Counted from the stretch's first letter, positions 50,009 to 59,063 are shown. The stretch is DNA of 64,000 nt from Halalkalicoccus sp. CG83 (GCF_037081715.1 NZ_JAZDDH010000001.1:2418001-2482000), one strand, 5' to 3'. Numbers and translations: made by a program. Notes: generated by a model from the sequence alone, not told the origin.

Positions 50009-50548
50009 CTACTTCGCCTTCTCGGCGAACTGCTCGCGGACCTTCCGGATCTTGGGGTCGACGTTGATCGTGCAGTAGCGGTCGTTCGGGTTCTTCTCGT
50101 AGTAGTCCTGGTGCTCCTGCTCGGCCTCGTAGAACGTGCCGAGGGGTTCGAGTTCGGTGACGATCTCGTCGTCGTAGGCGCCGCGTTCCTCGAGTTCCGC
50201 GATGAACGCCGCCGCGAGCTCGCGCTGGCGCTCGTCGTGGTGGTAGATCGCCGAGCGGTACTGCGTGCCGACGTCCGGACCCTGGCGATTGAGCGTCGTC
50301 GGGTCGTGGACGGTGAAGAACACCCGCAGGAGGTCGGGGTAGTCGAGCACGTCGGGATCGTAGCCGATCCGGACCGCCTCCGCGTGGCCCGTGTTCCCGC
50401 TGCAGACCTCCCGGTAGGTCGGCTCCTCGACGTGGCCGCCGCAGTATCCCGAGGTCGTCTCGCGGACGCCGCCGAGCTCCTCGAACGCCGCCTCGATACA
50501 CCAGAAACAGCCGCCAGCGAACGTCGCGTACTCGGTCTCCTCGTTCAT
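50009..50548 (-). CDS. msrA: Peptide methionine sulfoxide reductase MsrA
   Basis: A 179-residue enzyme reducing methionine-S-sulfoxide in proteins. The catalytic motif is ATFAGGCFWCIEAAF (nucleophile C14, C17), with GYCGGHVEEPTYREVCSGNTGHAEAV and the substrate pocket VGTQYRSAIYHHDERQ, and YYEKNPNDRYC near the C-terminus for the resolving cysteine. Length is typical. ATTAAG at 50572-50577 is the promoter box about 27 bp upstream of the ATG. It is transcribed alone, between the phosphoesterase gene and a divergent small gene. Confidence 0.95.
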   Translation of the reverse strand: MNEETEYATFAGGCFWCIEAAFEELGGVRETTSGYCGGHVEEPTYREVCSGNTGHAEAVRIGYDPDVLDYPDLLRVFFTVHDPTTLNRQGPDVGTQYRSAIYHHDERQRELAAAFIAELEERGAYDDEIVTELEPLGTFYEAEQEHQDYYEKNPNDRYCTINVDPKIRKVREQFAEKAK

Positions 50549-50687
50549 ACCTCCCGTTGGTCCGCTGGGCCATTAAGCCCCTCGCTGCGCATGGAAAGAG
50601 CGTCCAGAGACTTCCGGAGACCACGTCCGCGATCCGCCGTCCTCGAAGGACGGGTTTTTTGTCGCGGTCGGTCGCAACCGTCGTCGT

Positions 50688-50897
50688 ATGAAGGTCGTGT
50701 TCAAGCCCGGGAACGCCTACGAGGAGATCAACTGTTTCGACTTCAGAGAATACGAGCGGGGCATCGTGCTTCGGAACGAGGACGGCTACAACGTGGGTTA
50801 CGTCCCCCACGAGATCCTCAGCCACGTCGAACCCCACCCCGAGGAGCGCGTCCGGTTCGACTCCGACGAGGAGGACGAGGGCGAGGACGACGCGTAG
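50688..50897 (+). CDS. 69-residue conserved-looking small protein
   Basis: A short protein, starting MKVVFKPGNAYEEINCFDFR, with a two-strand pattern (GIVLRNEDGYNVGYVPHEIL) and an acidic tail (DEEDEGEDDA). Strand-turn pattern and acidic end suggest a small beta-barrel-like haloarchaeal protein; the family is not recognised. TTTTTTG at 50655-50661, about 30 bp before the ATG, fits a leaderless transcript. Neighbours give no hint. The codon use is typical. Confidence 0.7.
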   Translation: MKVVFKPGNAYEEINCFDFREYERGIVLRNEDGYNVGYVPHEILSHVEPHPEERVRFDSDEEDEGEDDA

Positions 50898-50942
50898 CCG
50901 TTCGGTCTCCCCGGTTCCGGGACGGGGTCCGGTCGAGAAGTA

Positions 50943-51165
50943 TCAGAAGGGACGAGCGTCCCTTCGCCGTATCGGGACCGACGACGGCCCGATGAGACCG
51001 CCGCGGTCGAGGGCAACGACGCCGGCTTCGAGGGCCACGCCGTCGAAATACTGGACCTGTTTCTGCTCGCGTGCGTCCTCGGAGCGGTCCGTCGCGGCGA
51101 ACGAGCCGAGCGGGACGTGACGGACGCGGTGGATCGAGTAGGATCGAGGGACGAGCGGTTCGTCC
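50943..51165 (-). pseudogene. Startless coding-like remnant ending in a hairpin element
   Basis: A minus-strand frame with strongly coding-like codons (almost all ending in G or C) but no start codon. It reads SDEPLVPRSYSIHRVRHVPL, GSFAATDRSEDAREQKQVQY and FDGVALEAGVVALDRGGLIG before entering the hairpin at 50946-50965, and stops at TGA 50943-50945. No family is recognised. It lies between the small gene and the macro-domain promoter. I interpret it as the middle piece of a decayed gene cut by the hairpin element; a frame artefact is possible. Confidence 0.35.
50944..50965 (-). repeat. Single hairpin like half of the double-hairpin element
   Basis: On the minus strand GAAGGGACG-CT-CGTCCCTTC is directly followed by TGATA. 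As in the elements at 2884 and 40636, the hairpin's TTC arm creates a TTCTGA stop for the frame that reads into it. The first hairpin of the pair is not clear here. Confidence 0.5.
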
Positions 51166-51207
51166 GAGGTTCGGATTTTTAGTGCGAACGGCGCGTACGG
51201 CCACGAC

Positions 51208-51717
51208 ATGGAGTTCACCGTCGTCCAGGGCGACATCGCTCGAGAGGAGGCAGACGCGCTCGTGAACGCCGCCGGAACCAGCCTCCGGATGGGCAGCGGC
51301 GTCGCCGGCGCGCTTCGACGGGCCGCGAACGGACCGATCAACGAGGCGGCGATGGCGGAGGGACCGATCGATCTCGGGGACGTCGCCGTCACCGACGCGT
51401 ACGACCTCGACGCCGAGTACGTGATCCACGCCGCGGCGATGCCCCACTACGGAGACGGCCGGGCGACCGAGGAGAGCATCCGCGAGGCGACACGAAACGC
51501 GCTCGAAACGGCGGACGACTCGGGCTGTGAGTCGATCGTCGTCCCGGTCCTTGGGACGGGTGCGGCCGGGTTCGACCTCGCCGAGGGTGCACGGTTCGTC
51601 TGCGAGGAGATCGCTCGCTACGAACCGACGGGGCTGAACGCCGTCCGCGTGATCGCGTACTCGGACTCGGAGTACGAGACCGTCCGCGAGGTCGCGGATC
51701 GGGTTCGATCGGCGTGA
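51208..51717 (+). CDS. Macro-domain (ADP-ribose-binding) protein
   Basis: A 169-residue stand-alone macro domain. The start EFTVVQGDIAREEADALVNA is followed by AGTSLRMGSGVAGALRRAAN (ADP-ribose loop), AEYVIHAAAMPHYGDGRATEE and the phosphate loop VPVLGTGAAGFDLAEGARF. Such proteins hydrolyse ADP-ribose esters or O-acetyl-ADP-ribose, or reverse ADP-ribosylation. TTTTTAGTG at 51176-51184, about 28 bp upstream, supports the ATG. Its role beside the remnant gene is unknown. Confidence 0.88.
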   Translation: MEFTVVQGDIAREEADALVNAAGTSLRMGSGVAGALRRAANGPINEAAMAEGPIDLGDVAVTDAYDLDAEYVIHAAAMPHYGDGRATEESIREATRNALETADDSGCESIVVPVLGTGAAGFDLAEGARFVCEEIARYEPTGLNAVRVIAYSDSEYETVREVADRVRSA

Positions 51718-51834
51718 ACGCGGCCATGCGTGGCGACCTCGATCCACGCCCCTCCCTCCGGCGTTCGGTAGATCGACGTGGCGGCCATTACGGACGGCGA
51801 CGGCAGCCGTCCACGTCCCCGTGAGCCTCGACCG

Positions 51835-52248
51835 TCATCGCTCGGATCGGTCGCGTTCCCAGTCGTCGACCGCGCGCTCGTCCGGATCGTAGCGGGAGAA
51901 GACGAGCACGCCGCCGATCAGCAGAACGGCGCCGACGGCGATCGCCAGGAGCGTCCCCGTGAGGAGGTACGCTCCCGCCCCAATGAGGAGCCACGCGACG
52001 CCGGCGAGCGCGCTACCGGCCCCGACGGCCGCCTCCGGAGGGGTGTCACCCGGCGGCGAACCGGCGGCGAGCGCTACCGTTCCCACCGTGAATCCGACGG
52101 CCACACCGTAACCGACCCAGAGGACGGGAACCGTTCCGAGCAGTGCCAGAACGCCGCCGACGAGGAGCCAGCCGATACTGAGGAGCAGGCACGCGGTGCC
52201 GATCCGGGTGAGGGACCCGTCGTTCACGAACGACTCGTCTCCGTCCAT
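51835..52248 (-). CDS. Four-helix membrane protein
   Basis: A 137-residue protein with four hydrophobic helices (about residues 14-37, 42-62, 74-95 and 97-117) and charged ends (MDGDESFVNDGSLTRIGTA; RYDPDERAVDDWERDRSER). Gly-rich helices suggest packing into a small oligomer. No family is recognised. A few weak TATA-like bases lie upstream. It follows the macro-domain gene tail to tail. I expect a haloarchaeal membrane protein of unknown function. Confidence 0.6.
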   Translation of the reverse strand: MDGDESFVNDGSLTRIGTACLLLSIGWLLVGGVLALLGTVPVLWVGYGVAVGFTVGTVALAAGSPPGDTPPEAAVGAGSALAGVAWLLIGAGAYLLTGTLLAIAVGAVLLIGGVLVFSRYDPDERAVDDWERDRSER

Positions 52249-52421
52249 CGCCTTGTAGCCTGCTACTCCCGGAAATCGAGATCACCGTGATAGAGCCGTG
52301 GGCCTGACGACACACGACATGAGCGTCGCCGACGGGCCGTGCGACCGGATCGCGTTCGTGGTCGACGGGACGGGGCGCGCGAACACGAGCGCGGATGACT
52401 GAGACGGTGGCTCGAACCTGG

Positions 52422-55400
52422 CTACCCGCCCGAACCCTCGAAGAGGAGGCCACAGAGCTTCCGGTGGGCGGTGCGGAGGTGGGTGTTGAAGGTGGGCTGT
52501 GAGATGTCGAGCGTCGTCGCGATCTCGGTACCGGTTCGCTCGCGCGGCGACTCGAAGTAGCCGCTGGCGTAGGCCGTCTTCAACACCTCGAGCTGACGGT
52601 CGGTCAGCTCGTCCGAGAGCGTGGTTCCGAACCCCTGGCGGGTCGTGGCGGTTCGCTCGCGCTCGCGTTCACGTTTGGCGACCAGCTCCATTCCGGAGTG
52701 ACGGGCCCGGAGCCGCTCGACGAACTGCCGGACGTCCGCCTGCGCGGCGAGTTCGACGACGAACCGCGCCTCCTCGGGCGTCACCGTGAGTCCCCGTGGC
52801 GTCGCCCCGTGTTCCAGCACGGTCACGAGCGGGCAGTCGGCGGTGAGCGTCGCCTCGAACAGCCCCTCCGGGCCGTCCGACCCGTCGCGTTCGGTGACGA
52901 GCGCGACGTCCGTGAGCGAGAGCGACCGGGCCGCCTCGCTCACCTCGTCAGCCGTCGCTCCGCGCATCGTGAAGTAGCCTCTGATCGAGCCGTCCGATCG
53001 CGGGACGACGCTCTCGAACTCGAACTCGCCGTCGGTTCGCTCGACGAGTTCGGTAACGTCCGCTCGTAGATCGCCGACGTCGAACTCGAGCTCGACGGTC
53101 GAGTCGTCGACGATCGCCTGCCTGCTCTCGACGACGTGCATCGCGTAGGCGATCGTGTCGCTGAGCTCCTCGAGTACGGCTCCCTCCAGACCGTCGAAGA
53201 CGCCGGGCTGGCTCGTGTACACGGTCAGAACGCCGTACAACGATTCCTTGTAGACCAACGGGAGGGCGATGATCGACCGGTAACCACGGTCGAGCGCTCG
53301 TTTCTGCCACTCCTCGAGCGGGGGGTCGGTGAGCACGTTGTCGACGACCTGCGGCTCCCGGGTCGTGATCGCCCCGGCGGTCGGGGTTCGTTCATCGTCG
53401 ACGGTGTCGGCGGTCAGGTCGGGATCCCCCGTCTCGTCGCCGTCGCGTTCTCGAGGGGTCAAATCGCCCGTCACGGCGTCGTAACCGCCGATCCACGCGA
53501 GATCGTACGGCCCCGTTCTGGCGAGTTGGGTACAGACGACGGCCTCGATCTCGGATCGCGTAGACGCGCGGACGAGCGCCTGGTCGATGTTCCGGATGAT
53601 GCCGTTGACTCGGTTGAGTCGCTGAAGCGTCTCGTTCTGGGACTCCAGAGTTCGCTCTCGTTCCTGGAGGAGCCGTTTTCGCTCCGTCCGGGTGAGGACG
53701 GATTCGATCGTGGCCGCGACGGTGCCGAGGAAGTCCCGCTCGCTGGGGCCGAACCCGTCGGACGTCGACGCGGTGAGGAACACGCCGTGTCTCGCGAGCG
53801 GTATCGCTGCGACCTCGGAGAAGCGGGTCCCGACCGACCGTTCGTTCCCGTCGCCGTCGACGAACCGGGTCTTGTTCAGGACGAACGCGTCCCATGCCGC
53901 GCCGGTTCCCGGAGCGCAGAGCGTCGCGGTCGGCAGCCCGTCCTCCGCGCTCGCGGTCTGTGCGGCGGTCGACAGTTCGCCGGTGTCCTCGTCGTAGTAC
54001 GCGACGGTCGTCAGCGGGAGCTGGAGACCGCGCTGGGCGTGCCTGATGACGCAGTCGGCGACCTCGTCGGGCGTCTCGGCGTCCGTCAGCTCACGACTCA
54101 TCTCGTTGAGCGCGGTCAGCCGACCCTCCCGCCGTTCGCGCTCGAGTTCGTACTTCACCCACTGGCCCATCAAGTGCTGAAACGTCCGCTCGGCCTCCGA
54201 GAACTCCCGATCCCGGGGCTTGGAGGCGACGAAGAACAGCGTCCGGTCGTGGTCGCCGTCCAGTTCGATTCGCGTCCCGAGATAGGCTCTCACGCCGAAC
54301 TCCTCGTACGCTCTCGTGTCGGCGAACCCGTCGTTCATGGGGTCGGTGACGCCGGCCGTCCCGCCCTCGTTGGCGATCACCCGACAGTACGTCTCCGAGA
54401 GCACGACTCGCGCCCCGGGAACGAGGTGTTCGTGGTCCTCGCTCACGGCCTCCACCTCGAACAGGTCGGTCTCGGGATCGACGCGGGCGATCCCTCCCAG
54501 CTCGAGGTCGAACCGCTCACAGCCGAGGTCGAACAGATCGCGCAGCTTCCTGTCGAACGTCCGGTCGGTGTCGGCCGCGATCTCGGACAGCGCCCGCTGG
54601 GATCGCTCGTGATCGCGGCGCTCGATCTCGTAGCCGATCCACTGTCCGATCAGTTCGATGAAGGTGCGTTCGGCCTCCGAGAACGGACGCTCGCGCGGCT
54701 CGGTGCTTCCGAACCAGAGGGTCCCGTACAGCGAGGTGCCGCTCGTGACCTTCGTGCCGAGATAACTCGTCAGCCCCACCTCACGGTGGATCCGATCGTC
54801 CTCCCAGTCGGTCCCGTGTACGTCGGTCATGGCAACCGGTTCGCTTTCCGTGATCGTCCGTCGGCAGAAACACCCCTCGCTCGGATTCGTCGTGATGGGC
54901 CCGTTCGAGGAGGTCTCCGACCCGAATCCGACGCCCTTCTCCAGTCGGAACGATCCGTCCCATGACGGCAGGTAGTTCAGCCCGGCCATCTCAAGGCCGA
55001 ACCACTCACATCCCATCTCGAGCAGCCGATCGAGCTTTCTCTCGAACGAAAGGGTGTGATCGGACGTGATCTCGTAGCTCTCTCGCAGGTACCGCTCTCG
55101 GCGTTGACGATCGAGTTCGTAGCTCACCCACTGGCCCATCAGATCGAGGAGGGCGCGTTCGGCGTCCGTATACGGCCGTTCACACGTCGTCTCGGATGCG
55201 AAACACAAGGTCCCGTACTCCTCGCTGCCGACGTGGACCGTCGTCGCGAAGTAGGCGTCCAGTCCGAACCGGTCGTATGCGGGGTCGTCAGTCCATCCCA
55301 CCTCGGCGGCGTCGATCACGGAGACCGGACCGGACGACGCGAGTAGCTTCTCGCAGTAGGTGTCGCGGAGCGAATCCGTGACCCCGGCCTCGATCAGCTC

Positions 55401-56327
55401 GTGATCGCCGACCGCCTCGAGGATCTCGAACGTGTCGTCGCCGGTACGCGCGAAGTACCCGATCTCGAGATCGAACCGCTCACAGCCCATCTCGAGCAGC
55501 CTCCGGATCTTCGCCATGAACGACGTTTGCGGATCGGCGGTCGTCTCGTAGAGGGCGCGCAGAAACCGCTCGTGGTCCTGAAGCGCCGTTTTGGCCCGCG
55601 TTCGATCCAGTAGCGTGCCCAGCATTCGTTCGACCTCGCGTTCGGGCCGTTCGGGGCCGAAGAACTCCTCGGGCGGCGTGTAGTAGAAGTTGTGACAGAC
55701 CGTGTCGTCGTAGACGAGATGGGGGTGGATCCGGACGATGTCGGAGAGGGTCTCCGCCGGGACCTGCGTTCGATCGTACTGACAGAGCGCGATGCAGTCC
55801 TCGCCGTGGAAGAGCTCGTTCACCTTGCTCTCGTACTCCATGAACTTCTCGAGCGTCGTCTCCTCCTCGAGGATCCACGAGGTCTCGGCGCCCACCCGGA
55901 GCGCCTCGTACTCGGCGGTGGCGTCCTCGATGGCGTCGGCGTAGAACGAGAGCATCTCGTCGGGCTCGAACGTGCCGTTTCTGAGGTACGTCTCCTCGAC
56001 GCTGTGGATCGTCAGCGCCCCGGACTCGAGGGCGGCGTCGACGTCGATGCCGCCGAGTCGCAGTGCCTCGAGCACCTCGGACTCGGAGCTCTCGTCGACG
56101 ACGTACAGACACCGCTCACCCTCCTCCAACCCCTGTTGCATGAACGGAACGACGGCCGCGAACCGCTCCTCGTTCGTCTCGTAGACCAGCGCGAGATGAT
56201 CGTTCGTGTCGTGGCCCTCGAGCGGTTCGACGGGGCCGCGAAAGGTGGGGCTCGAACGAAGCGCCTCGAGGCCGCTCTCCAAGCCGAGCGTTCCGGGCGG
56301 GGTCGCCTCCAGGGCGTCCCCACTCAT
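52422..56327 (-). CDS. Multi-GAF Bat-type regulator with MEDS domain
   Basis: A 1301-residue soluble regulator. Residues about 40-230 form a MEDS (DcmR-like) sensory domain (DHLALVYETNEERFAAVVPF, LRVGAETSWILEEETTLEKF). Three tandem GAF domains follow (about 265-420, 430-590, 595-750), each opening with a KLxxLLxxGCExFxLE-like helix and ending in a QWVxYELER-like coil, so they arose by duplication. Two more GAFs lie at about 760-905 and 930-1075. The end is a Bat domain (1085-1235) and an HTH_10 DNA-binding domain (SDELTDRQLEVLKTAYASGY; ISQPTFNTHLRTAHRKL). It has no kinase or receiver domain, so it most likely links ligand sensing straight to transcription. Target genes and ligand are unknown. 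A hairpin and AT-rich boxes lie in its leader. Confidence 0.9.
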   Translation of the reverse strand: MSGDALEATPPGTLGLESGLEALRSSPTFRGPVEPLEGHDTNDHLALVYETNEERFAAVVPFMQQGLEEGERCLYVVDESSESEVLEALRLGGIDVDAALESGALTIHSVEETYLRNGTFEPDEMLSFYADAIEDATAEYEALRVGAETSWILEEETTLEKFMEYESKVNELFHGEDCIALCQYDRTQVPAETLSDIVRIHPHLVYDDTVCHNFYYTPPEEFFGPERPEREVERMLGTLLDRTRAKTALQDHERFLRALYETTADPQTSFMAKIRRLLEMGCERFDLEIGYFARTGDDTFEILEAVGDHELIEAGVTDSLRDTYCEKLLASSGPVSVIDAAEVGWTDDPAYDRFGLDAYFATTVHVGSEEYGTLCFASETTCERPYTDAERALLDLMGQWVSYELDRQRRERYLRESYEITSDHTLSFERKLDRLLEMGCEWFGLEMAGLNYLPSWDGSFRLEKGVGFGSETSSNGPITTNPSEGCFCRRTITESEPVAMTDVHGTDWEDDRIHREVGLTSYLGTKVTSGTSLYGTLWFGSTEPRERPFSEAERTFIELIGQWIGYEIERRDHERSQRALSEIAADTDRTFDRKLRDLFDLGCERFDLELGGIARVDPETDLFEVEAVSEDHEHLVPGARVVLSETYCRVIANEGGTAGVTDPMNDGFADTRAYEEFGVRAYLGTRIELDGDHDRTLFFVASKPRDREFSEAERTFQHLMGQWVKYELERERREGRLTALNEMSRELTDAETPDEVADCVIRHAQRGLQLPLTTVAYYDEDTGELSTAAQTASAEDGLPTATLCAPGTGAAWDAFVLNKTRFVDGDGNERSVGTRFSEVAAIPLARHGVFLTASTSDGFGPSERDFLGTVAATIESVLTRTERKRLLQERERTLESQNETLQRLNRVNGIIRNIDQALVRASTRSEIEAVVCTQLARTGPYDLAWIGGYDAVTGDLTPRERDGDETGDPDLTADTVDDERTPTAGAITTREPQVVDNVLTDPPLEEWQKRALDRGYRSIIALPLVYKESLYGVLTVYTSQPGVFDGLEGAVLEELSDTIAYAMHVVESRQAIVDDSTVELEFDVGDLRADVTELVERTDGEFEFESVVPRSDGSIRGYFTMRGATADEVSEAARSLSLTDVALVTERDGSDGPEGLFEATLTADCPLVTVLEHGATPRGLTVTPEEARFVVELAAQADVRQFVERLRARHSGMELVAKRERERERTATTRQGFGTTLSDELTDRQLEVLKTAYASGYFESPRERTGTEIATTLDISQPTFNTHLRTAHRKLCGLLFEGSGG

Positions 56328-56429
56328 AGCTCGCCACCGATCGCTACGAGGGCGTTCCGGCTACCCCGTCGGTCGCCACCGATCCCTCGATGCTGTCGAT
56401 CATCCGCTGCGAGTGAGGACATGTGCTAT

Positions 56430-56500
56430 CCCTCTTAGTGAAGAGGGTTTCGGGTTTTAACCTTTCGTTCCGTATGGTTGTAGTATATAATAAATTGTGC
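56430..56500 (-). promoter_or_regulatory. Leader of the multi-GAF regulator: hairpin and AT-rich boxes
   Basis: A perfect hairpin CCCTCTT-AGTG-AAGAGGG (56430-56447) is followed on the plus strand by T-rich bases. AGGTTAAAA-like (near 56453-56462) and TATATAATAAATT (near 56489-56501) boxes lie further upstream in the minus sense. The ATG is 100-160 bp away, unusually far for this genome, so the transcript may have a structured leader, or the hairpin is an operator. Confidence 0.45.
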
Positions 56501-56562
56501 TGGGAAGGGACGGCCGCCGCGAGGCGGCGGCCCGGCCGGCGAGGGGATACGCGAGTCGCGCG

Positions 56563-56757
56563 TCACTCCTTCGACCATGCGTCGCGACAGGCCTCCGTAC
56601 AGAACTGGACGAGCACGAACTCGCCGTCGGCATCTCGAGCGGTATCGACGGGGTGCCACTCGTCGGTCTCGATCCGATCACCGCAGTTGACACACCGTTC
56701 GACGTCGTTTCCGTCCGTGGACCCGTCCGTTCGCTCGCTCCGGTCTCGTATCATCAC
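56563..56757 (-). CDS. Small zinc-finger protein (DUF7576-like)
   Basis: A 64-residue protein with a treble-clef-like zinc site: VERCVNCGDRIETDEWHPVD and VQFCTEACRDAWSKE give Cys-x2-Cys ... Cys-x3-Cys, a form of haloarchaeal small zinc ribbons. The N-terminus is polar (MMIRDRSERTDGSTDGND). It starts inside the stop of the HalOD1 gene (4-bp overlap 56754-56757), so the pair is co-translated. Small zinc fingers with HalOD1 partners suggest regulatory protein contacts. Function is unknown. Confidence 0.75.
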   Translation of the reverse strand: MMIRDRSERTDGSTDGNDVERCVNCGDRIETDEWHPVDTARDADGEFVLVQFCTEACRDAWSKE

Positions 56758-57059
56758 CCCTCGACGACGGCCTCCAACCCGTTTCCGGCGACCGTCGCCG
56801 TAACGGCGCCGCCGTCGGCGCGCGTTACGGTCACCTCACAGCCGGCCAACTCGAAGGTGACGCGCCCGACCATCCGGGATTGACCGCCGTAGGTGTCCGC
56901 GAAGAGCCGATCCAGCGCCTCGGGATCGATCGAGTTCGCGAGCGGCTCGAGTCGGAGCGGATCGACGCCCCTCGCGTCCGCTACCGCGGCAACGACGGCC
57001 ATGCTCGGCGTTCGGGTCTGCGTCTCCACCTCGATCGAGGTTCGTTGGATCTCCGTCAT
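56754..57059 (-). CDS. HalOD1 output-domain protein
   Basis: A 101-residue stand-alone HalOD1 domain, an output domain of haloarchaeal signalling proteins. The start MTEIQRTSIEVETQTRTPSM is followed by AVVAAVADARGVDPLRLEPL and ANSIDPEALDRLFADTYGG, with a beta end (GRVTFELAGCEVTVTRADGG). The ATG at 57059 is used; upstream codons lack family similarity. It overlaps the zinc-finger gene by 4 bp. HalOD1 domains are thought to act in light or redox signalling, but ligand and partner are unknown. The next gene downstream is the multi-GAF regulator. Confidence 0.85.
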   Translation of the reverse strand: MTEIQRTSIEVETQTRTPSMAVVAAVADARGVDPLRLEPLANSIDPEALDRLFADTYGGQSRMVGRVTFELAGCEVTVTRADGGAVTATVAGNGLEAVVEG

Positions 57060-57181
57060 TCTTACACCGAGTAGACTCCTCCCGACCATAGCAGTTGGAG
57101 CTACGCTAGAAGCCGTCGATCGTTCGGGTGGCTACGTATCTAGATCGAGGGGTCACGACCCGGACCGCGTCGGCTCCGGTC

Positions 57182-58507
57182 TCACTCCGGCGAGGGGGCA
57201 ACGAACTCCCCTTCGTCGTCGAACCCGACGGGGGCGGGCTCGTCGACGACCCGGAGGTCGTCGCGGTCGCGGGCGGCCTCGATCAGCGGCTCGGAGGCGT
57301 AACACCGCTTCAGGCGCATCGTGTCAGTGACCCGGAGGACGCGGGCCTCGTCACCGGTCACGGGGCCGATCGTTCCGAGGGCGGCGATCAGTCCCGCCCG
57401 GTCCGTCTCGACCACGGGCGGGAGACGGACTCCGCGAACGGTGCTCGCGGTGATGGCGTTGATCAGCGACTTCGAGCTATCGAGCCCCGCCAGGAGATCG
57501 CGGTGGGCGAAGTCCGCCGCCCCCATCCCCATCGCGTTCCCCTTCGTCCAGTCGGTGAAGCCGCGGACGTAGATCCGCTTCACGTCGGGGGACTCGGGTT
57601 CGGGCTCGTCGATGGTGAAGTGTCGGCGACCGGTGACGTTGGTGTCCATCCCCTGGCCGCTGACGTCCTTGCCGATCCGATCGACGACGAGCACGTCGAC
57701 GGCGTCGAACGGGAGCGTCGGCATGAGCTCCTGCGCCGTCTCGAGGAGTTCGGCCTCGCGCCGCAGGAACCCCGAGGGCGGGATCCCCTCGATCAGGGCG
57801 GTGTCGTCGTGCTGGTCCTCGACGACGGCGACCCCGCCCGCGACGGGGAGCTCCTCCAGCAGTCGCTCGGTGATCTCGGGGAGCATGTTGCGGAGGCTCC
57901 AGTCGACGGCCCAGTCGTGAGCGGTCTTGGCGCCGGCCTGCTTGCCCATGCCGATGACGAGCATCTTCGAGAGCCCACTCTCGACCTCGCCGCCGAAGTC
58001 GGTGTGGGGCTTGATCCGGTTCACGGGGACGATCGCGTCCGCCTCGACGGCGTGGGCGTCGGCGTAGACCGGCACGTCCCGTTCGGGCGTGCGTCCGATC
58101 TCGACGACGTCCATCGTCGCGCGGATCTCACAGCCGATCGAGTCCTCGGTGACGCCGAGGGTCGCGAGCTTCTCGCGTTGGCCCTCGGCGGTCGCCCCGC
58201 CGTGCGATCCCATCGCCGGAAAGACGAACGGCTCGTAGCCCGATTCCCGGACGCCCCGGACCGTGCCGGCGACGAGTTCGGAGAGGTTCGCGATCCCTCG
58301 GCTGCCCGCGCCGATCGCCACCTCGCCGCCGTCCGGGACCCCCTCGAATTCCAGATCGGCCACCGCCGTCGCCGCCCGGTCCTCGACCCGCTCGGTCGGA
58401 ATCGGGTCCGCGTCCCAGATCTGTTCTATGACCCCCATCTGAGGAAGCGTTCCCTCGCCACAGGCCTTCCGAACGGTCTCCTCGGCCACCGTGAGATCGT
58501 TGCTCAT
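57182..58507 (-). CDS. LarA/DUF2088-like nickel-dependent racemase family protein
   Basis: A 441-residue member of the lactate-racemase (LarA) superfamily. The N-terminal domain has EVAIGAGSRGIANLSELVAG and FVFPAMGSHGGATAEGQREK (LarA active-site loop with His). The second part has VNRIKPHTDFGGEVESGLSK with MLVIGMGKQAGAKTAHDW. LarA uses the NPN cofactor made by LarB/C/E, none of which is here. Relatives isomerise or epimerise various 2-hydroxy acids, so the substrate is open. The ATG at 58507 begins MSNDLTVAEETVRKACGEG. It is monocistronic by spacing. Confidence 0.85.
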   Translation of the reverse strand: MSNDLTVAEETVRKACGEGTLPQMGVIEQIWDADPIPTERVEDRAATAVADLEFEGVPDGGEVAIGAGSRGIANLSELVAGTVRGVRESGYEPFVFPAMGSHGGATAEGQREKLATLGVTEDSIGCEIRATMDVVEIGRTPERDVPVYADAHAVEADAIVPVNRIKPHTDFGGEVESGLSKMLVIGMGKQAGAKTAHDWAVDWSLRNMLPEITERLLEELPVAGGVAVVEDQHDDTALIEGIPPSGFLRREAELLETAQELMPTLPFDAVDVLVVDRIGKDVSGQGMDTNVTGRRHFTIDEPEPESPDVKRIYVRGFTDWTKGNAMGMGAADFAHRDLLAGLDSSKSLINAITASTVRGVRLPPVVETDRAGLIAALGTIGPVTGDEARVLRVTDTMRLKRCYASEPLIEAARDRDDLRVVDEPAPVGFDDEGEFVAPSPE

Positions 58508-59063
58508 GTTTGGCGGAGAAGAGTGTGCCCGGCGGCATAAACGCGCGGGACGTGCGGCCGCCGACGCCGTCGCGGTCGTGGCACGCCGATCGAACCGCAC
58601 CGGCCCGTCGGTGACGTCTCGGGGTTCGTCCGATTCGCCGCTCCTCGGGACTCGCCGTTCTCCCCGAGGAGGACGGATCCGAAAGGTTATTATCACGTAT
58701 TACAATGCGATCATACGGTACCGACGGGTCACGAAGGGTGAATGGATGAGCTCCCTGCGTTCCCGGTTACGGTCGTTCCCGTCGGCGCCGGCGGGCGTTC
58801 CGTCCGCTACCAGTTTTTGACGCTCGTCGAACGGGAGAGCGATTCGCGGACCGAACGGACGCCGTCTCCGGCGGAGGAGAGGGACGAATACGGCCTTCGT
58901 TCCCCCTCTCGACACCGGAGGTGCGGAGGGATCTAGCGAGGGTTCGTCGGCGACGAGGGTGAGGGAGGGGCTGCTGGCGCTCTACCGGTTCATCGACACC
59001 GATTCGCTGGACGAGGTGATCGCACTCGGGAGGCACAGATGGTTCGCAACCGTCCGCTCCGAA
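58508..59063. other. Intergenic stretch upstream of the LarA-like gene
   Basis: About 550 bp, with an AT-rich core at 58683-58722 (GGTTATTATCACGTATTACA) that could hold promoters in either direction. A plus-strand frame from 58742 starts MDELPAFPVTVVPVGAGGRS but ends in Arg-rich, non-coding-like sequence. I do not call it a gene. The siderophore operon ends at 59064. Confidence 0.45.

Noticed and set aside
52319-52402. 27-codon frame starting MSVADGPCDRIAFVVDGTG
   Set aside because: Too short, without a promoter box. It could be a fragment but cannot be supported.
58742-58936. Plus-strand 64-codon frame starting MDELPAFPVTVVPVG
   Set aside because: The second half is Arg/Ser-rich shadow-like sequence and there is no family or neighbour support.
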